From positions 27,589 to 91,588 of the forward strand of contig NZ_JAJKFK010000015.1 in the NCBI RefSeq assembly GCF_021653975.1: a stretch of DNA of 64,000 nucleotides, given 5' to 3'. This DNA comes from Amycolatopsis sp. GM8. Lineage in GTDB: Bacteria; Actinomycetota; Actinomycetes; Mycobacteriales; Pseudonocardiaceae. Positions 1-7,882 of this stretch are shown here, one piece after another. The translations under genes were made by a program, and so were the position numbers. Positions within the stretch are counted from its first letter, which is position 1. Each line of letters starts with the position of its first letter. The notes beneath the pieces were generated by a model, which saw only the letters and a list, made by a program, of their open reading frames with translations, searched no databases and had not been told where the DNA came from.

Positions 1-817
1 GCACGGGATGCCGGGCGCGGTGGATCGCGTAGGCCGTCGCGGCGAGCACGAGCACCGCGGCGATGAGCCACCAGAACTGGCCGAGGTCGAGCCGCGCGAG
101 CGTGCCGCGCAGCGACTGGTTCCCGATGTAGCCGGGGTCGCCGACCCGGTCGCCGTCGAACACGAGCTTCGTCCAGTACCGGGCCGACGCGTCCGGCGCG
201 ATCGCCCACATCCCGAGCACGCTCACCGCGAACGTGCCGGCCGCGCGTGCCGCCGAGCGATAGTCCCTGCGCACCAGGAAGTACAGCAGGAACGCCAGCG
301 GCGTGAGCTTCACCGCCGCGGCGAGCCCGACGAGGTAGCCACGCCGCTCGTACGGGGCGAGCAGGTCGATCGTCACCAGCAGCATGAGCAGCAGGTTGAT
401 CTGGCCGAAGCCGAGGGTCGCGCGCACCGGTTCGCTGAACAACGCGATGGCCTGGGCGGCCAGCACGACCGGGCCGATGATGTGCAGCCGCCGCTCGAAC
501 TGGCTGAACACCACCGCCAGCGCCGCACCGAGCGCGAGCACCGAGAGGGCCGTCATCGCGATGAGCGCCGTCTCCGGCGGAATCACGAGCAGCGGCGCGA
601 ACGCGAACGCGGCGAACGGCGGATACGTGAACGGCAGGTGGGTGCCGTCCCGCGTCGGCGGCAGGACGCCGTACACGTCGCCATGGGTGAAGAAAGCCTT
701 GGCCCCCAGGCGATAGACGTCGAGATCGAGACCCCCCACCCGTTTCCACAAGAGTACGACCACGATCAGCACTATTTCCGCGGCGATGAGAATCGCCGGC
801 ATTCTTCGCCCCAGCAC
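1..817 (-). CDS. GT87 (DUF2029) mannosyltransferase, 3' end beyond window
   Basis: This is a polytopic membrane glycosyltransferase of the GT87 family, which uses polyprenyl-phosphate mannose to build mannosylated envelope glycolipids. The minus-strand translation is open to the left edge. It begins with a hydrophobic helix (ILIAAEIVLIVVVLLW), followed by the family-typical DVYRLG and FTYPPFAA loop, GFGQINLLLMLL, and further helices. I chose the GTG at 817 because AGGA lies 7 nt upstream; the ATG at 802 is the alternative. It is divergent from sepH. The exact acceptor cannot be told from sequence. Confidence 0.8.
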   Translation of the reverse strand, partial: MLGRRMPAILIAAEIVLIVVVLLWKRVGGLDLDVYRLGAKAFFTHGDVYGVLPPTRDGTHLPFTYPPFAAFAFAPLLVIPPETALIAMTALSVLALGAALAVVFSQFERRLHIIGPVVLAAQAIALFSEPVRATLGFGQINLLLMLLVTIDLLAPYERRGYLVGLAAAVKLTPLAFLLYFLVRRDYRSAARAAGTFAVSVLGMWAIAPDASARYWTKLVFDGDRVGDPGYIGNQSLRGTLARLDLGQFWWLIAAVLVLAATAYAIHRARHPV

Positions 818-871
818 GGAGTAATCCTGCCCGGTCCCCGGTTGAGATCAACAATTGGGCTGCGCCGTTCA

Positions 872-962
872 TTGCCAATCCGACGGCAGCCACGGCGGAA
901 ACGGGTGTCTACGAGCAGGTCGGCCGCGGACCGTATCCGCCTACTTTCGGTCGGATTGGCAA
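872..962. promoter_or_regulatory. 13-bp inverted repeat in the GT87/sepH divergent gap
   Basis: ttgccaatccgac at 872-884 and gtcggattggcaa at 950-962 are exact reverse complements separated by 65 bp. They lie between the divergent starts of the mannosyltransferase and sepH. The wide spacing fits two operator copies for one regulator, or DNA looping, better than a terminator. No cognate regulator is identifiable here. Confidence 0.5.
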
Positions 963-1046
963 CCGCACCTCGGCGCGCCTGCGCCGTCAAGGCGACGCGC
1001 CGTCTTACTGTTGCCATGGAAAGGTGAAGTCCGGAGGAGGCGGCTG

Positions 1047-1883
1047 ATGCGAGCGCTGAGGGTTGTCGGGATACACGAGGACGGCAAGTCCATCGTGTGC
1101 GAAGACCCGGCGCGCCGCGAGCGTTTCATCCTGCCAGCCGATGAAAGACTGCGCGCGGCCGCACGGGGCGATATCACGCGGCTCGGGCAGATCGAAATCG
1201 AGTTGGAGAGTCAGATGCGACCACGCGAGATCCAGGCCCGCATCCGGGCGGGCGAATCCGTGCAGCAGGTGGCGGACTCCGCGGGGGTGCCGGAGCAGCG
1301 CGTGGAGCGGTTCGCGTACCCGGTGCTGCTCGAACGCTCGCGCTTCGCGGAACTGGCCCAGGCCGCGCACCCGGTGCGCGAGGACGGGCCGGACGTGCGG
1401 ACGCTCGGCGAGGTCGTGGCGTACGGGTTCGGCGTGCGCGGCCAGGACTACGGGTCCGCGGAATGGGACGCGTGGAAGGGCGACGACGGCAAGTGGGTCG
1501 TCGCGCTGCGCTGGCAGACCGGGCGTTCGGACATGGCGGCGCACTGGTCGTTCGCGCAGGGCGCGCACGGCGGCACCGTCAACGCGCTGGACGAGCACGC
1601 CGAAGACCTGCTCGACCCGCACCGCGCACCGCGCACCCTGCGCGCGGTCGAACCCGAGCCGCTGCCGGTCGCGGAGCCGGAACCGCCGGCGCCCGTCGTC
1701 GAGGAGCCCGAGGCCGTCGCGCCCGAGCCGCCCGCCGAACCCGAGCCGAAGCCCGCCGCACCGCCGAAGCCCGCTCCGCCCGCGAAGCCTGCCGCGTCGG
1801 CGAAGCCGAAGTCGAAGAAGAACCACCCCGCGGTCCCGGCGTGGGAGGACGTCCTGCTGGGCGTGCGCTCCCAGCGCGGCTGA
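1047..1883 (+). CDS. sepH: Cell division protein SepH
   Basis: SepH is an actinobacterial cytosolic protein that binds FtsZ and promotes Z-ring assembly. The 278-residue product has the conserved N-terminal DUF3071 region (MRALRVVGIHEDGKS at the start, a helix-turn-helix-like stretch around residues 55-80, then the WDAWKGDDGKWVVALRW block around 145-160). A disordered tail rich in Pro, Glu, Ala and Lys follows, ending in PAWEDVLLGVRSQRG, a conserved C-terminal peptide. GGAGGAGG at 1033-1040 supports the ATG at 1047. Confidence 0.92.
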   Translation: MRALRVVGIHEDGKSIVCEDPARRERFILPADERLRAAARGDITRLGQIEIELESQMRPREIQARIRAGESVQQVADSAGVPEQRVERFAYPVLLERSRFAELAQAAHPVREDGPDVRTLGEVVAYGFGVRGQDYGSAEWDAWKGDDGKWVVALRWQTGRSDMAAHWSFAQGAHGGTVNALDEHAEDLLDPHRAPRTLRAVEPEPLPVAEPEPPAPVVEEPEAVAPEPPAEPEPKPAAPPKPAPPAKPAASAKPKSKKNHPAVPAWEDVLLGVRSQRG

Positions 1884-1887
1884 CGAG

Positions 1888-2235
1888 TCAGAGTTCGGCG
1901 ACGAGCTTCTTCGGGGCGATCACGCGGTAGGCGTCGGTGACGATCGCGGCGATCTCGGTCCAGTCGAGCGGCACGTCCAGCCACACCCCGAGCCAGCCGC
2001 GGTGACCGACGTACGGGGGCCGGAAGAACCGATCCGGCTCCTGCGCGACCAGGTCCTCCTGCACGCCGGGCGGCGCCGCGCACCAGAACGCGAGCCGGTC
2101 GTCGTGATGGTGGTCGGCATACATGACGAAGGTCTTCTTGTCGCGCACGAACCACGTCGGCTCGCCGTGGCTCAGGCGTTCCGTCGTCTCCGGCAACCCC
2201 AGGCACAGCTTCCGCAGCGAATCGAGCGGGTCCAT
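1888..2235 (-). CDS. MmcQ/YjbR family DNA-binding-like protein
   Basis: A 115-residue protein of the MmcQ/YjbR family, a small double-wing fold related to CyaY and often called DNA-binding-like. Diagnostic features are the N-terminal LCLGLPETTERLSHGEPTWF block, the FVMYADHHHDDRLAFWC strand pair, and HRGWLGVWLD followed by a helical WTEIAAIVTDAYRVIAPKKL end. It converges on sepH with a 4-bp gap and is downstream of the DUF2537 gene on the same strand. The biological role of the family is poorly defined. Confidence 0.8.
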   Translation of the reverse strand: MDPLDSLRKLCLGLPETTERLSHGEPTWFVRDKKTFVMYADHHHDDRLAFWCAAPPGVQEDLVAQEPDRFFRPPYVGHRGWLGVWLDVPLDWTEIAAIVTDAYRVIAPKKLVAEL

Positions 2236-2250
2236 GACTGGATTATCGGC

Positions 2251-2871
2251 TCAGAGGGCCACCGCGAGCACGCCGAACCAGGCGAGCACGCACCCGGCCG
2301 CCCCGCCGAGGGCGATCCAGCGGATGATCGGCATCCGGCGGGCCAGCCACAGCGACGGCGCGAGGCCCGCGGTCACCACGATCGACGCGAGCAGGACGAC
2401 CCAGCCCGCGGTGTCCTCGGCCAGCGCGACCGCGAGCGCGAGCATCGCGGTGATCACCACGGCCGCGACGAACGCCGCGATCACCAGCCCGGGACCCCAC
2501 GGGGTGGGTTCGTGCCCGATCTCCGCCGGGCCGAAAAGCCGCTGGGCAAGCGTTTGCTCCTGGTGGGCTGCGGGCAGGGGTGGCACCACGATCTCCTCGT
2601 CGGTCACCGGGTCGACGTAGTACACCGGGCTGCCCATCACGGTCGCCACGCGCGCGGCGAGCTGCCGTCCGCGCCGCGACACGACGGCCGCGGCCTCGCC
2701 CGGCTCCCCGTTGGCGGCGGTCCGGCGGACCGCCGCGGCGACCCGGGCCCACTCGTGCAGCGCGTCGGCCAGCTCGGCGCCGAGTGCCAGCGTGTGCGGA
2801 TCGATTTCGCGCGTGTACGCCTCACCGTGCCCCTTCAGCACGGCCCGCTCCCCGCGGATCCGCAACTCCAC
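2251..2871 (-). CDS. DUF2537 membrane protein
   Basis: This 206-residue protein has a soluble N-terminal half (VELRIRGERAVLKGHGEAY) and three or four hydrophobic helices in the C-terminal half, matching the actinobacterial DUF2537 family. The GTG at 2871 is preferred because GGGGAGG sits 7 nt upstream; a longer reading from 2961 would run into the methyltransferase gene. It follows the TrmH-type gene closely on the same strand. Function is unknown; from memory its neighbours match the Rv0881-Rv0883c arrangement of M. tuberculosis. Confidence 0.75.
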   Translation of the reverse strand: MELRIRGERAVLKGHGEAYTREIDPHTLALGAELADALHEWARVAAAVRRTAANGEPGEAAAVVSRRGRQLAARVATVMGSPVYYVDPVTDEEIVVPPLPAAHQEQTLAQRLFGPAEIGHEPTPWGPGLVIAAFVAAVVITAMLALAVALAEDTAGWVVLLASIVVTAGLAPSLWLARRMPIIRWIALGGAAGCVLAWFGVLAVAL

Positions 2872-2911
2872 GCGTGTGCCTCCCCGTCCAGCGCCTGCGT
2901 CCGGCAGTAAC

Positions 2912-3715
2912 TTACCGCCCGGCGAGCTCGTAGAAGGCGACTGCGGCCGCTGTGGCGACATTCAGTGAGTCAACTCCTTCGGCCATCGGGATCCGGACCG
3001 CGACATCAGCCGCCCCGAGCGCGTCCGCGGTGAGCCCCGGGCCTTCCGAGCCGAGCAGCAACGCGATCTTCCCGCCGTCGGCCGCGAGCTGTGGCAGCGG
3101 CACGGAATCTTCCCGCGGGGTCAGTGCCGCGACCCGGAACCCCTTGTCCTTCAACAGGTTCAGCCCGTCCGGCCATGGCTCGAGCGCGGCGAACGGGACT
3201 CGGAGGACGTTTCCCATCGATACCCGCACACTGCGCCGGTACAGCGGATCCGAACAGCCGGGCCCGAGCAGGACCCCGTCGACGCCGAGCGCGGCCGCGT
3301 TGCGGAACAGCGCGCCGAGGTTTTCGTGGTCACCGACGCCTTCCAGCACCGCGAGCACCTTCGACGCCGCCACGATGCCCGCGAGGGCCGGTTGCGGGGC
3401 GCGGTCGGCTACCGCCAGCACCCCGCGATTGAGGTGGAAACCGACGATCTCGGCCATCACCTCCGCGGAAGTCGTGTAAACGGGCACGTCGAGGCCGGCG
3501 AGGTCCGGCTCCAGGTCATCGATCCGGCGCGCCACACCCAGCACGGACCTGACCGGGTAAGGCGAGGTCAGCAGCCGCCGGACGACGACCGTGCCCTCGG
3601 CGATGACGAACCCGCGCCCGCCGGGACGGTCCGGCCGGCGGTCCGCTGTCGAGAGGTGACGGAAGTCGTCGGCACGGGGATCGCCGGCCGTCTGGATGGG
3701 GATGCGTTGCGCCAT
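2912..3715 (-). CDS. TrmH/SpoU-family RNA 2'-O-methyltransferase
   Basis: The 267-residue protein is a SPOUT-class methyltransferase that transfers a methyl group from SAM to a ribose 2'-OH in rRNA or tRNA. All three SpoU motifs are visible: NLGALFRNAAALGVDGVLL (motif 1, around 134-152), LLGSEGPGL (motif 2) and RIPMAEGVDSLNVATAAAV (motif 3, near the C-terminus). The N-terminal part is the substrate-binding SpoU_sub_bind-like domain. The ATG at 3715 is the only reasonable start. The target nucleotide cannot be assigned. Confidence 0.88.
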   Translation of the reverse strand: MAQRIPIQTAGDPRADDFRHLSTADRRPDRPGGRGFVIAEGTVVVRRLLTSPYPVRSVLGVARRIDDLEPDLAGLDVPVYTTSAEVMAEIVGFHLNRGVLAVADRAPQPALAGIVAASKVLAVLEGVGDHENLGALFRNAAALGVDGVLLGPGCSDPLYRRSVRVSMGNVLRVPFAALEPWPDGLNLLKDKGFRVAALTPREDSVPLPQLAADGGKIALLLGSEGPGLTADALGAADVAVRIPMAEGVDSLNVATAAAVAFYELAGR

Positions 3716-3911
3716 GGGGACGAGTCTGACCTCGGGATCATTGGGCCGAACGAACCGGGTATCGCTACGGCAAACGGACGACGCGGCGGCGCGCCGATGT
3801 CACTGCACCAGTTTGGCCGATAGCCCCCGGGAGCCTTGTTGTGAAACTGTTGTCCGCCGGGCAGCACCCGCCCAGACCCGCGGACCCGGGAACGAACGAA
3901 GCAGGGAAGGC

Positions 3912-5411
3912 ATGGGCCAGGATCTTTCGGCTGACGGCTTCAACCCACGCGACCGGGCGAAGTACCGCCGCAAAGTCCAGCGATGCCTCGACACCCTCGG
4001 CCGGATGCTCGGCGACGGCGGTTTTTCCTTCCCGCGAAGACATATCGGCCTCGAACTGGAGCTGAACCTCGTCGACGCCGCGATGCGCCCGTCGATGACG
4101 AACCAGGAAGTGCTGGACTCGCTGGACAATCCGTCCTTCACCACCGAACTCTCCCAGCACAACATAGAACTCAACGTGCCGCCGCGGCCACTCGCCGGCA
4201 ACTCGGCGATCGAACTCGAACGGGACCTGCGCGCCTACCTGTCCGCCGCGGACGACAAGGCCGGCCTGTCCGGGGCGCAGCTGGCGATGATCGGGATCCT
4301 GCCGACGCTGAAGCACGAACACTTCGACCAGAAGTGGCTCAGCAACGCGACCCGCTACACGATGCTCAACGACCAGATCTTCGCCGCCCGTGGCGAACAC
4401 GTCGTGCTGGCGCTGGACGGCACGGAACTTTCCGGGCACAAACCGGAACGACTGCGTACGCACTCGGAGTCGATCTTGCCGGAGGCCGCGTGCACGTCGT
4501 TACAACTGCACCTGCAGGTCGCCCCCGAAGAGTTCGCCGCGCACTGGAACGCAGCGCAGTGCCTGGCCGGCGTGCAGGTGGCGATCGGTGCGAACTCGCC
4601 GTTCCTGCTGGGAAAAGCGTTGTGGCACGAGACCCGCATCCCGCTGTTCCTGCAGGCCACCGACACCCGCCCGGAGGAACTGAAGAACCAGGGCGTACGG
4701 CCGCGGGTGTGGTTCGGCGAACGCTGGATCACCTCGATCTTCGACCTGTTCGAAGAGAATGTTCGTTATTTTCCGGGCCTGCTGCCGGAAACCGACGAAG
4801 AGGACCCGGTGGACGCCCTCGATTCCGGGCAGGCACCGAAACTTTCCGAGCTGCGGCTGCACAACGGGACGGTGTGGCGGTGGAACCGCCCGGTCTACGA
4901 CGTCGTGGACGGGAAACCGCACCTGCGCGTGGAGAACCGGGTGCTGCCGGCCGGCCCGACGGTGCTCGACATGATGGCCAACGCGGCGTTCTTCTACGGC
5001 GCCCAGCGCGCACTCGCCGAAGCGGAACGTCCTTTATGGACACAGATGTCGTTTCAGGCCGCCGAGGAGAACCTGTACGCCGGTGCGCGCTACGGGTTCG
5101 ACGCGCAGCTGTACTGGCCGGGGATCGGCTGGGTCCCACCGGACGAGCTGACCCTGCGCGTGCTGCTGCCGCTGGCCTACGCGGGGCTGCGCACGGCGGA
5201 CGTGGCCGAGGCCTCGATCGAGCGATATCTGGGTGTCATCGAGCAGCGCTGCCTCGCCCGCCGCAACGGGGCGACCTGGCAGCGGCAGACGGTGGAACTG
5301 GCCCAGCGCCGGGGTTCCGATCGCGAGACAGCGCTTTCCCAGATGCTCACCCGGTATGTCGGGCTCGCCGCGACCGAGGAGCCGGTGCACACCTGGCCGG
5401 TGAATCTTTGA
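3912..5411 (+). CDS. GCS2-type glutamate--cysteine ligase-like protein
   Basis: A 499-residue cytosolic protein related to the carboxylate-amine/glutamate-cysteine ligase (GCS2) superfamily. The N-terminal HIGLELELNLVD and the ELSQHNIELNVPPRPL stretch are the acidic metal/ATP-binding strands of that fold; SLQLHLQV and the VRYFPGLLPE regions continue it. It starts at an ATG preceded by AGGGAAGG. It is longer than YbdK (about 370 aa) and is not an obvious EgtA or MshC, so the amide product is unknown. It is followed immediately by the iron box of the heme oxygenase gene. Confidence 0.72.
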   Translation: MGQDLSADGFNPRDRAKYRRKVQRCLDTLGRMLGDGGFSFPRRHIGLELELNLVDAAMRPSMTNQEVLDSLDNPSFTTELSQHNIELNVPPRPLAGNSAIELERDLRAYLSAADDKAGLSGAQLAMIGILPTLKHEHFDQKWLSNATRYTMLNDQIFAARGEHVVLALDGTELSGHKPERLRTHSESILPEAACTSLQLHLQVAPEEFAAHWNAAQCLAGVQVAIGANSPFLLGKALWHETRIPLFLQATDTRPEELKNQGVRPRVWFGERWITSIFDLFEENVRYFPGLLPETDEEDPVDALDSGQAPKLSELRLHNGTVWRWNRPVYDVVDGKPHLRVENRVLPAGPTVLDMMANAAFFYGAQRALAEAERPLWTQMSFQAAEENLYAGARYGFDAQLYWPGIGWVPPDELTLRVLLPLAYAGLRTADVAEASIERYLGVIEQRCLARRNGATWQRQTVELAQRRGSDRETALSQMLTRYVGLAATEEPVHTWPVNL

Positions 5412-5412
5412 A

Positions 5413-5428
5413 CTTAGGCTAGCCTAAG
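5413..5428. promoter_or_regulatory. DtxR/IdeR iron box of the heme oxygenase gene
   Basis: cttaggctagcctaag is a perfect 16-bp palindrome matching the DtxR/IdeR core TTAGGnTAnCCTAA. It starts 2 bp after the upstream stop codon and ends 27 bp before the heme oxygenase ATG. A -10-like TACGCT at 5443-5448 lies 7 nt before that ATG, so the box would overlap the -35 region and repress under iron sufficiency. Confidence 0.88.
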
Positions 5429-5455
5429 TACGCGTGCTCGCTTACGCTCGGGATC

Positions 5456-6112
5456 ATGGCGGCTCCCCTGACAGTTGAGCAGACTCCGTTTTCGACGATG
5501 ATGCGCGAGTCCACCCGGGGCGTGCACGAGCGCGCCCACAACTCGGCGTTCATGTCCGCCCTCTTCGACAGCAGGCTGGCGCTGGCGTCCTACGCCCGCC
5601 TCGCGGCCCAGTACCACTTCGTGTACCAGGCGATCGAGGAAGCGTCCGACGCGCAGGCCACGGACCCGGTCGGCGGCACCTTCGTGTTCGACGAGCTGCG
5701 CCGGGGACCCGCGCTGGCCGCCGATCTGGCGTTCCTGATGGGCGAGGACTGGGCCGAGCGGATCGAACCGGTACCGGCGACGGAGGACTACGTCCGTCGC
5801 ATCCGGACCGTCGCGTTCGACTGGCCCGGCGGTTACGTCGCCCACCACTACACCCGCTACCTCGGCGACCTCGCCGGCGGCCAGTCGGTGCGGAAACTGC
5901 TCAAGGGCACCTACGGGATCGAGGGACCCGGCGCGCTCTTCTACCACTTCGAGCTCGACAGCGTGCCCGCGTTCCGCAAGCGCTACCGCGCCCTGCTTGA
6001 CGAAGCACCGTGGGACGGGGCCGAGCGGCAGCGCATCCTGACCGAGACGCTGGTGGCGTTCGAGTTCAACATCGCGATGCTCGCCGACCTCGCGGCCGAA
6101 CCCGCGGCGTGA
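5456..6112 (+). CDS. hmuO: Heme oxygenase
   Basis: A 218-residue heme oxygenase that cleaves heme to biliverdin, CO and Fe2+, giving iron from host or environmental heme. STRGVHERAHNSAFM near residue 25 carries the proximal heme-ligand His, and HHYTRYLGDLAGGQ around 130 is the distal-helix motif with its flexible glycines. The length fits the bacterial HmuO class. A perfect iron box sits just upstream, and the -10-like TACGCT 7 nt from the ATG suggests a leaderless mRNA. No heme importer lies beside it. Confidence 0.93.
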   Translation: MAAPLTVEQTPFSTMMRESTRGVHERAHNSAFMSALFDSRLALASYARLAAQYHFVYQAIEEASDAQATDPVGGTFVFDELRRGPALAADLAFLMGEDWAERIEPVPATEDYVRRIRTVAFDWPGGYVAHHYTRYLGDLAGGQSVRKLLKGTYGIEGPGALFYHFELDSVPAFRKRYRALLDEAPWDGAERQRILTETLVAFEFNIAMLADLAAEPAA

Positions 6113-6128
6113 TCAGACCCACACGCCG

Positions 6129-6159
6129 TTGACCTCCAGCATGGTGGAGATTGCAGGGT
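6129..6159 (+). promoter_or_regulatory. MerR-type promoter with 19-bp spacer, copy 1
   Basis: TTGACC (6129-6134) and CAGGGT (6154-6159) are separated by 19 bp, and the spacer carries the near-palindrome ctccagcatggtggag. A long spacer with a dyad centred between -35 and -10 is the hallmark of MerR-family activation. The element lies between the heme oxygenase stop and sodA, so it probably drives sodA with a leader of about 107 nt. It matches the copy at 6953. Confidence 0.6.
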
Positions 6160-6273
6160 AACGGTGGGAACTTCCCGGGGTGTGGATCGCCGCGTCCCCG
6201 GTTAGCCACCCGATACGGTTGCTACTAGGTTTGGTGGCACAGGGATTTCGCGCACAGAGCAGAAGGAGGGCTG

Positions 6274-6894
6274 ATGGCCCGGTACACGCTTCCCGATCTG
6301 GACTACGACTACGGCGCGCTGGCTCCGCACATCTCGGCTCAGATCAACGAGCTGCACCACAGCAAGCACCACGCCACCTACGTCAAGGGCTCGAACGACA
6401 CCCTGGACAAGATCGCCGAGGCGCGCGACAAGGGTGACTTCGGGTCGATCGTCGGGCTGGAGACCACGCTGGCCTTCAACCTGGCCGGTCACGCCAACCA
6501 CGTCGTGTGGTGGAAGATCCTTTCCCCCGAAGGCGGCGACAAGCCGACCGGCGAGCTCGGCCAGGCGATCGACGACGCGTTCGGCTCCTGGGACAAGTTC
6601 CAGGCGCAGTTCACCGCCGTCGCCACCACCATCCAGGGCAACGGCTGGGCCGCGCTGTCGTGGGACCCGATCGGCAAGACGCTGATCACCCAGCAGCTGC
6701 GCGACCACCACAACAACCTGATCCTGCCGACCGTGCCGATCCTGCTGGTCGACGTGTGGGAGCACGCGTTCTACCTCGACTACAAGAACGTCAAGGCGGA
6801 CTACGTCAAGGCGCTCTGGAACATCTACAACTGGGCCGAGGTCAGCAAGCGGTTCGACAACGCCGTCTCCGGCGGCAACGGCCTGCTCCTCTGA
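6274..6894 (+). CDS. sodA: Fe/Mn superoxide dismutase
   Basis: A 206-residue cytosolic superoxide dismutase that converts superoxide to O2 and H2O2. It has the family ligands: His in the N-terminal HHSKHHATYV segment, His in NLAGHANHVVWW, and Asp/His in DVWEHAFYLDYKN. GNGWAALSWDP is the conserved core strand. Metal choice (Fe, Mn or both) cannot be decided from motifs. AGAAGGAGGG upstream is a strong ribosome binding site. It sits between an iron-regulated gene and a detoxification gene and is flanked by two matching MerR-type promoters. Confidence 0.95.
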   Translation: MARYTLPDLDYDYGALAPHISAQINELHHSKHHATYVKGSNDTLDKIAEARDKGDFGSIVGLETTLAFNLAGHANHVVWWKILSPEGGDKPTGELGQAIDDAFGSWDKFQAQFTAVATTIQGNGWAALSWDPIGKTLITQQLRDHHNNLILPTVPILLVDVWEHAFYLDYKNVKADYVKALWNIYNWAEVSKRFDNAVSGGNGLLL

Positions 6895-6910
6895 CAGGGT
6901 TTCGCGGTGC

Positions 6911-6948
6911 GGGGTCCTTCCTGATGGGAAGGGCCCCGTTTTGTTTTC
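6911..6948 (+). terminator. Rho-independent terminator after sodA
   Basis: ggggtccttcc (6911-6921) pairs with ggaagggcccc (6927-6937) across a 5-nt loop with one G-U pair, followed by gttttgtttt. The T-rich tract makes this a textbook intrinsic terminator, rare in DNA this GC-rich. Confidence 0.85.
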
Positions 6949-6952
6949 CGGG

Positions 6953-6983
6953 TTGACCTCCACCGTGGTGGAGATGCGAATGT
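6953..6983 (+). promoter_or_regulatory. MerR-type promoter with 19-bp spacer, copy 2
   Basis: TTGACC (6953-6958), a 19-bp spacer and GAATGT (6978-6983). The spacer region contains the perfect dyad ctccaccgtggtggag (6958-6973). The nat ATG begins 6 nt after the -10, so transcription probably starts at the first base of the start codon. The -35, spacer length and dyad match the element at 6129. Confidence 0.65.
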
Positions 6984-6989
6984 GGCGGT

Positions 6990-7748
6990 ATGGACGTTGC
7001 CGCTTACCTCGCTCGCATCGGTGCTGACCGGCCTGCCACGCCGAGCGCGGAAGCCCTGGCCGAACTGCACGAACGGCACGTCATGACGGTGCCGTTCGAG
7101 AACCTGAGCGTGCACCTGCGGGAACGGATCGTGCTCGACGAGGACGCGCTGTTCGGGAAGCTCGTTCAGCGGCGGCGCGGCGGATTCTGTTACGAGTTGA
7201 ACGGCGCGTTCGCGGTTTTGTTGCGGGAGCTGGGTTTCGAGGTCTCGCTGTTGTCCGGGCGAGTGTTCGCCGGTGGCCGGTGGACCCCGCCGTTCGACCA
7301 TCTGGCGTTGCGGGTCGACCTCGACGAGCCGTGGCTGGTGGACGTCGGCTTCGGCCGGTTCGCCCGCCGGCCGCTGCGGATGACCGCCTGCGAGCCCCAG
7401 GCCGACACCGAGGGCGAGTTCCTGTTGCTGGACGTGCCGGGCGGGGACGTCGAGGTCCGGCACAACGGCGAGCCCGCGTACAAGGTGGAGCAGCGGCCGC
7501 GGGAGCTGTCCGACTTCGGGCCGACCTGCTGGTGGCAGGCGACGTCCCCGGACTCGAACTTCACGAAGAACCTGCTGTGCACGCTCCCGACCCCGGCTGG
7601 CCGGGTCACGCTGGCCGGCGACCTGCTGATCGAGACCACCGACGGCAAACGGGTCGAGCGGAAGCTGGCTTCGGACGAGATCGTCGACGCCTACCGCGCG
7701 TACTTCGGGATCGAGCTGGCGGAGGCGCCCGCGGCCGCTTCGTTCTGA
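6990..7748 (+). CDS. nat: Arylamine N-acetyltransferase
   Basis: A 252-residue cytosolic enzyme that transfers acetyl (or propionyl) groups from CoA to arylamines and hydrazines. The catalytic triad is visible: Cys67 in RRRGGFCYELN, His in PFDHLALRV (about 105), and Asp in LVDVGFGR (about 120). The PFENLSVHL segment near the N-terminus is also typical. The start is probably leaderless, driven by the MerR-type promoter just upstream, so it may be induced by a xenobiotic or redox signal. It is closed by a strong terminator at 7754-7797. Confidence 0.92.
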   Translation: MDVAAYLARIGADRPATPSAEALAELHERHVMTVPFENLSVHLRERIVLDEDALFGKLVQRRRGGFCYELNGAFAVLLRELGFEVSLLSGRVFAGGRWTPPFDHLALRVDLDEPWLVDVGFGRFARRPLRMTACEPQADTEGEFLLLDVPGGDVEVRHNGEPAYKVEQRPRELSDFGPTCWWQATSPDSNFTKNLLCTLPTPAGRVTLAGDLLIETTDGKRVERKLASDEIVDAYRAYFGIELAEAPAAASF

Positions 7749-7753
7749 CGTGA

Positions 7754-7797
7754 ACGGGGCCCTGTCACCGGAATCGCTCCCGGCGACAGGGCCCCGT
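7754..7797. terminator. 13-bp perfect hairpin after nat
   Basis: acggggccctgtc (7754-7766) and gacagggccccgt (7785-7797) are exact reverse complements with an 18-nt loop. It has no T-tract on either strand. It lies between convergent nat and the GntR gene, so it may stop transcription from both sides. Confidence 0.65.
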
Positions 7798-7842
7798 CCG
7801 TTCCCGAACTGACTGCCGCTCCCACCACGAAGCGGACAAGAG

Positions 7843-7861
7843 TGAGGTTAGCCTAACCTCA
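7843..7861. promoter_or_regulatory. Orphan DtxR/IdeR iron box
   Basis: tgaggttagcctaacctca is a perfect 19-bp palindrome and closely matches the IdeR consensus TTAGGTTAGGCTAACCTAA. It lies between the 3' ends of two convergent genes (nat and the GntR regulator), so no annotated start codon is downstream on either strand. See the finding on its possible target. Confidence 0.8.
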
Positions 7862-7882
7862 ATGCTCGGGGCAAGGGGTGAT

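Noticed and set aside
8..1027. Long plus-strand frame opposite the GT87 gene
   Set aside because: It is Arg/Glu/His-rich low-complexity sequence typical of antisense frames in GC-rich DNA, while the minus strand gives a clear GT87 protein.
6164..6205. 13-codon leader peptide after the first MerR-type promoter
   Set aside because: A GTG close to the expected transcription start opens a short frame, but nothing in its residues suggests attenuation and such frames are common by chance.
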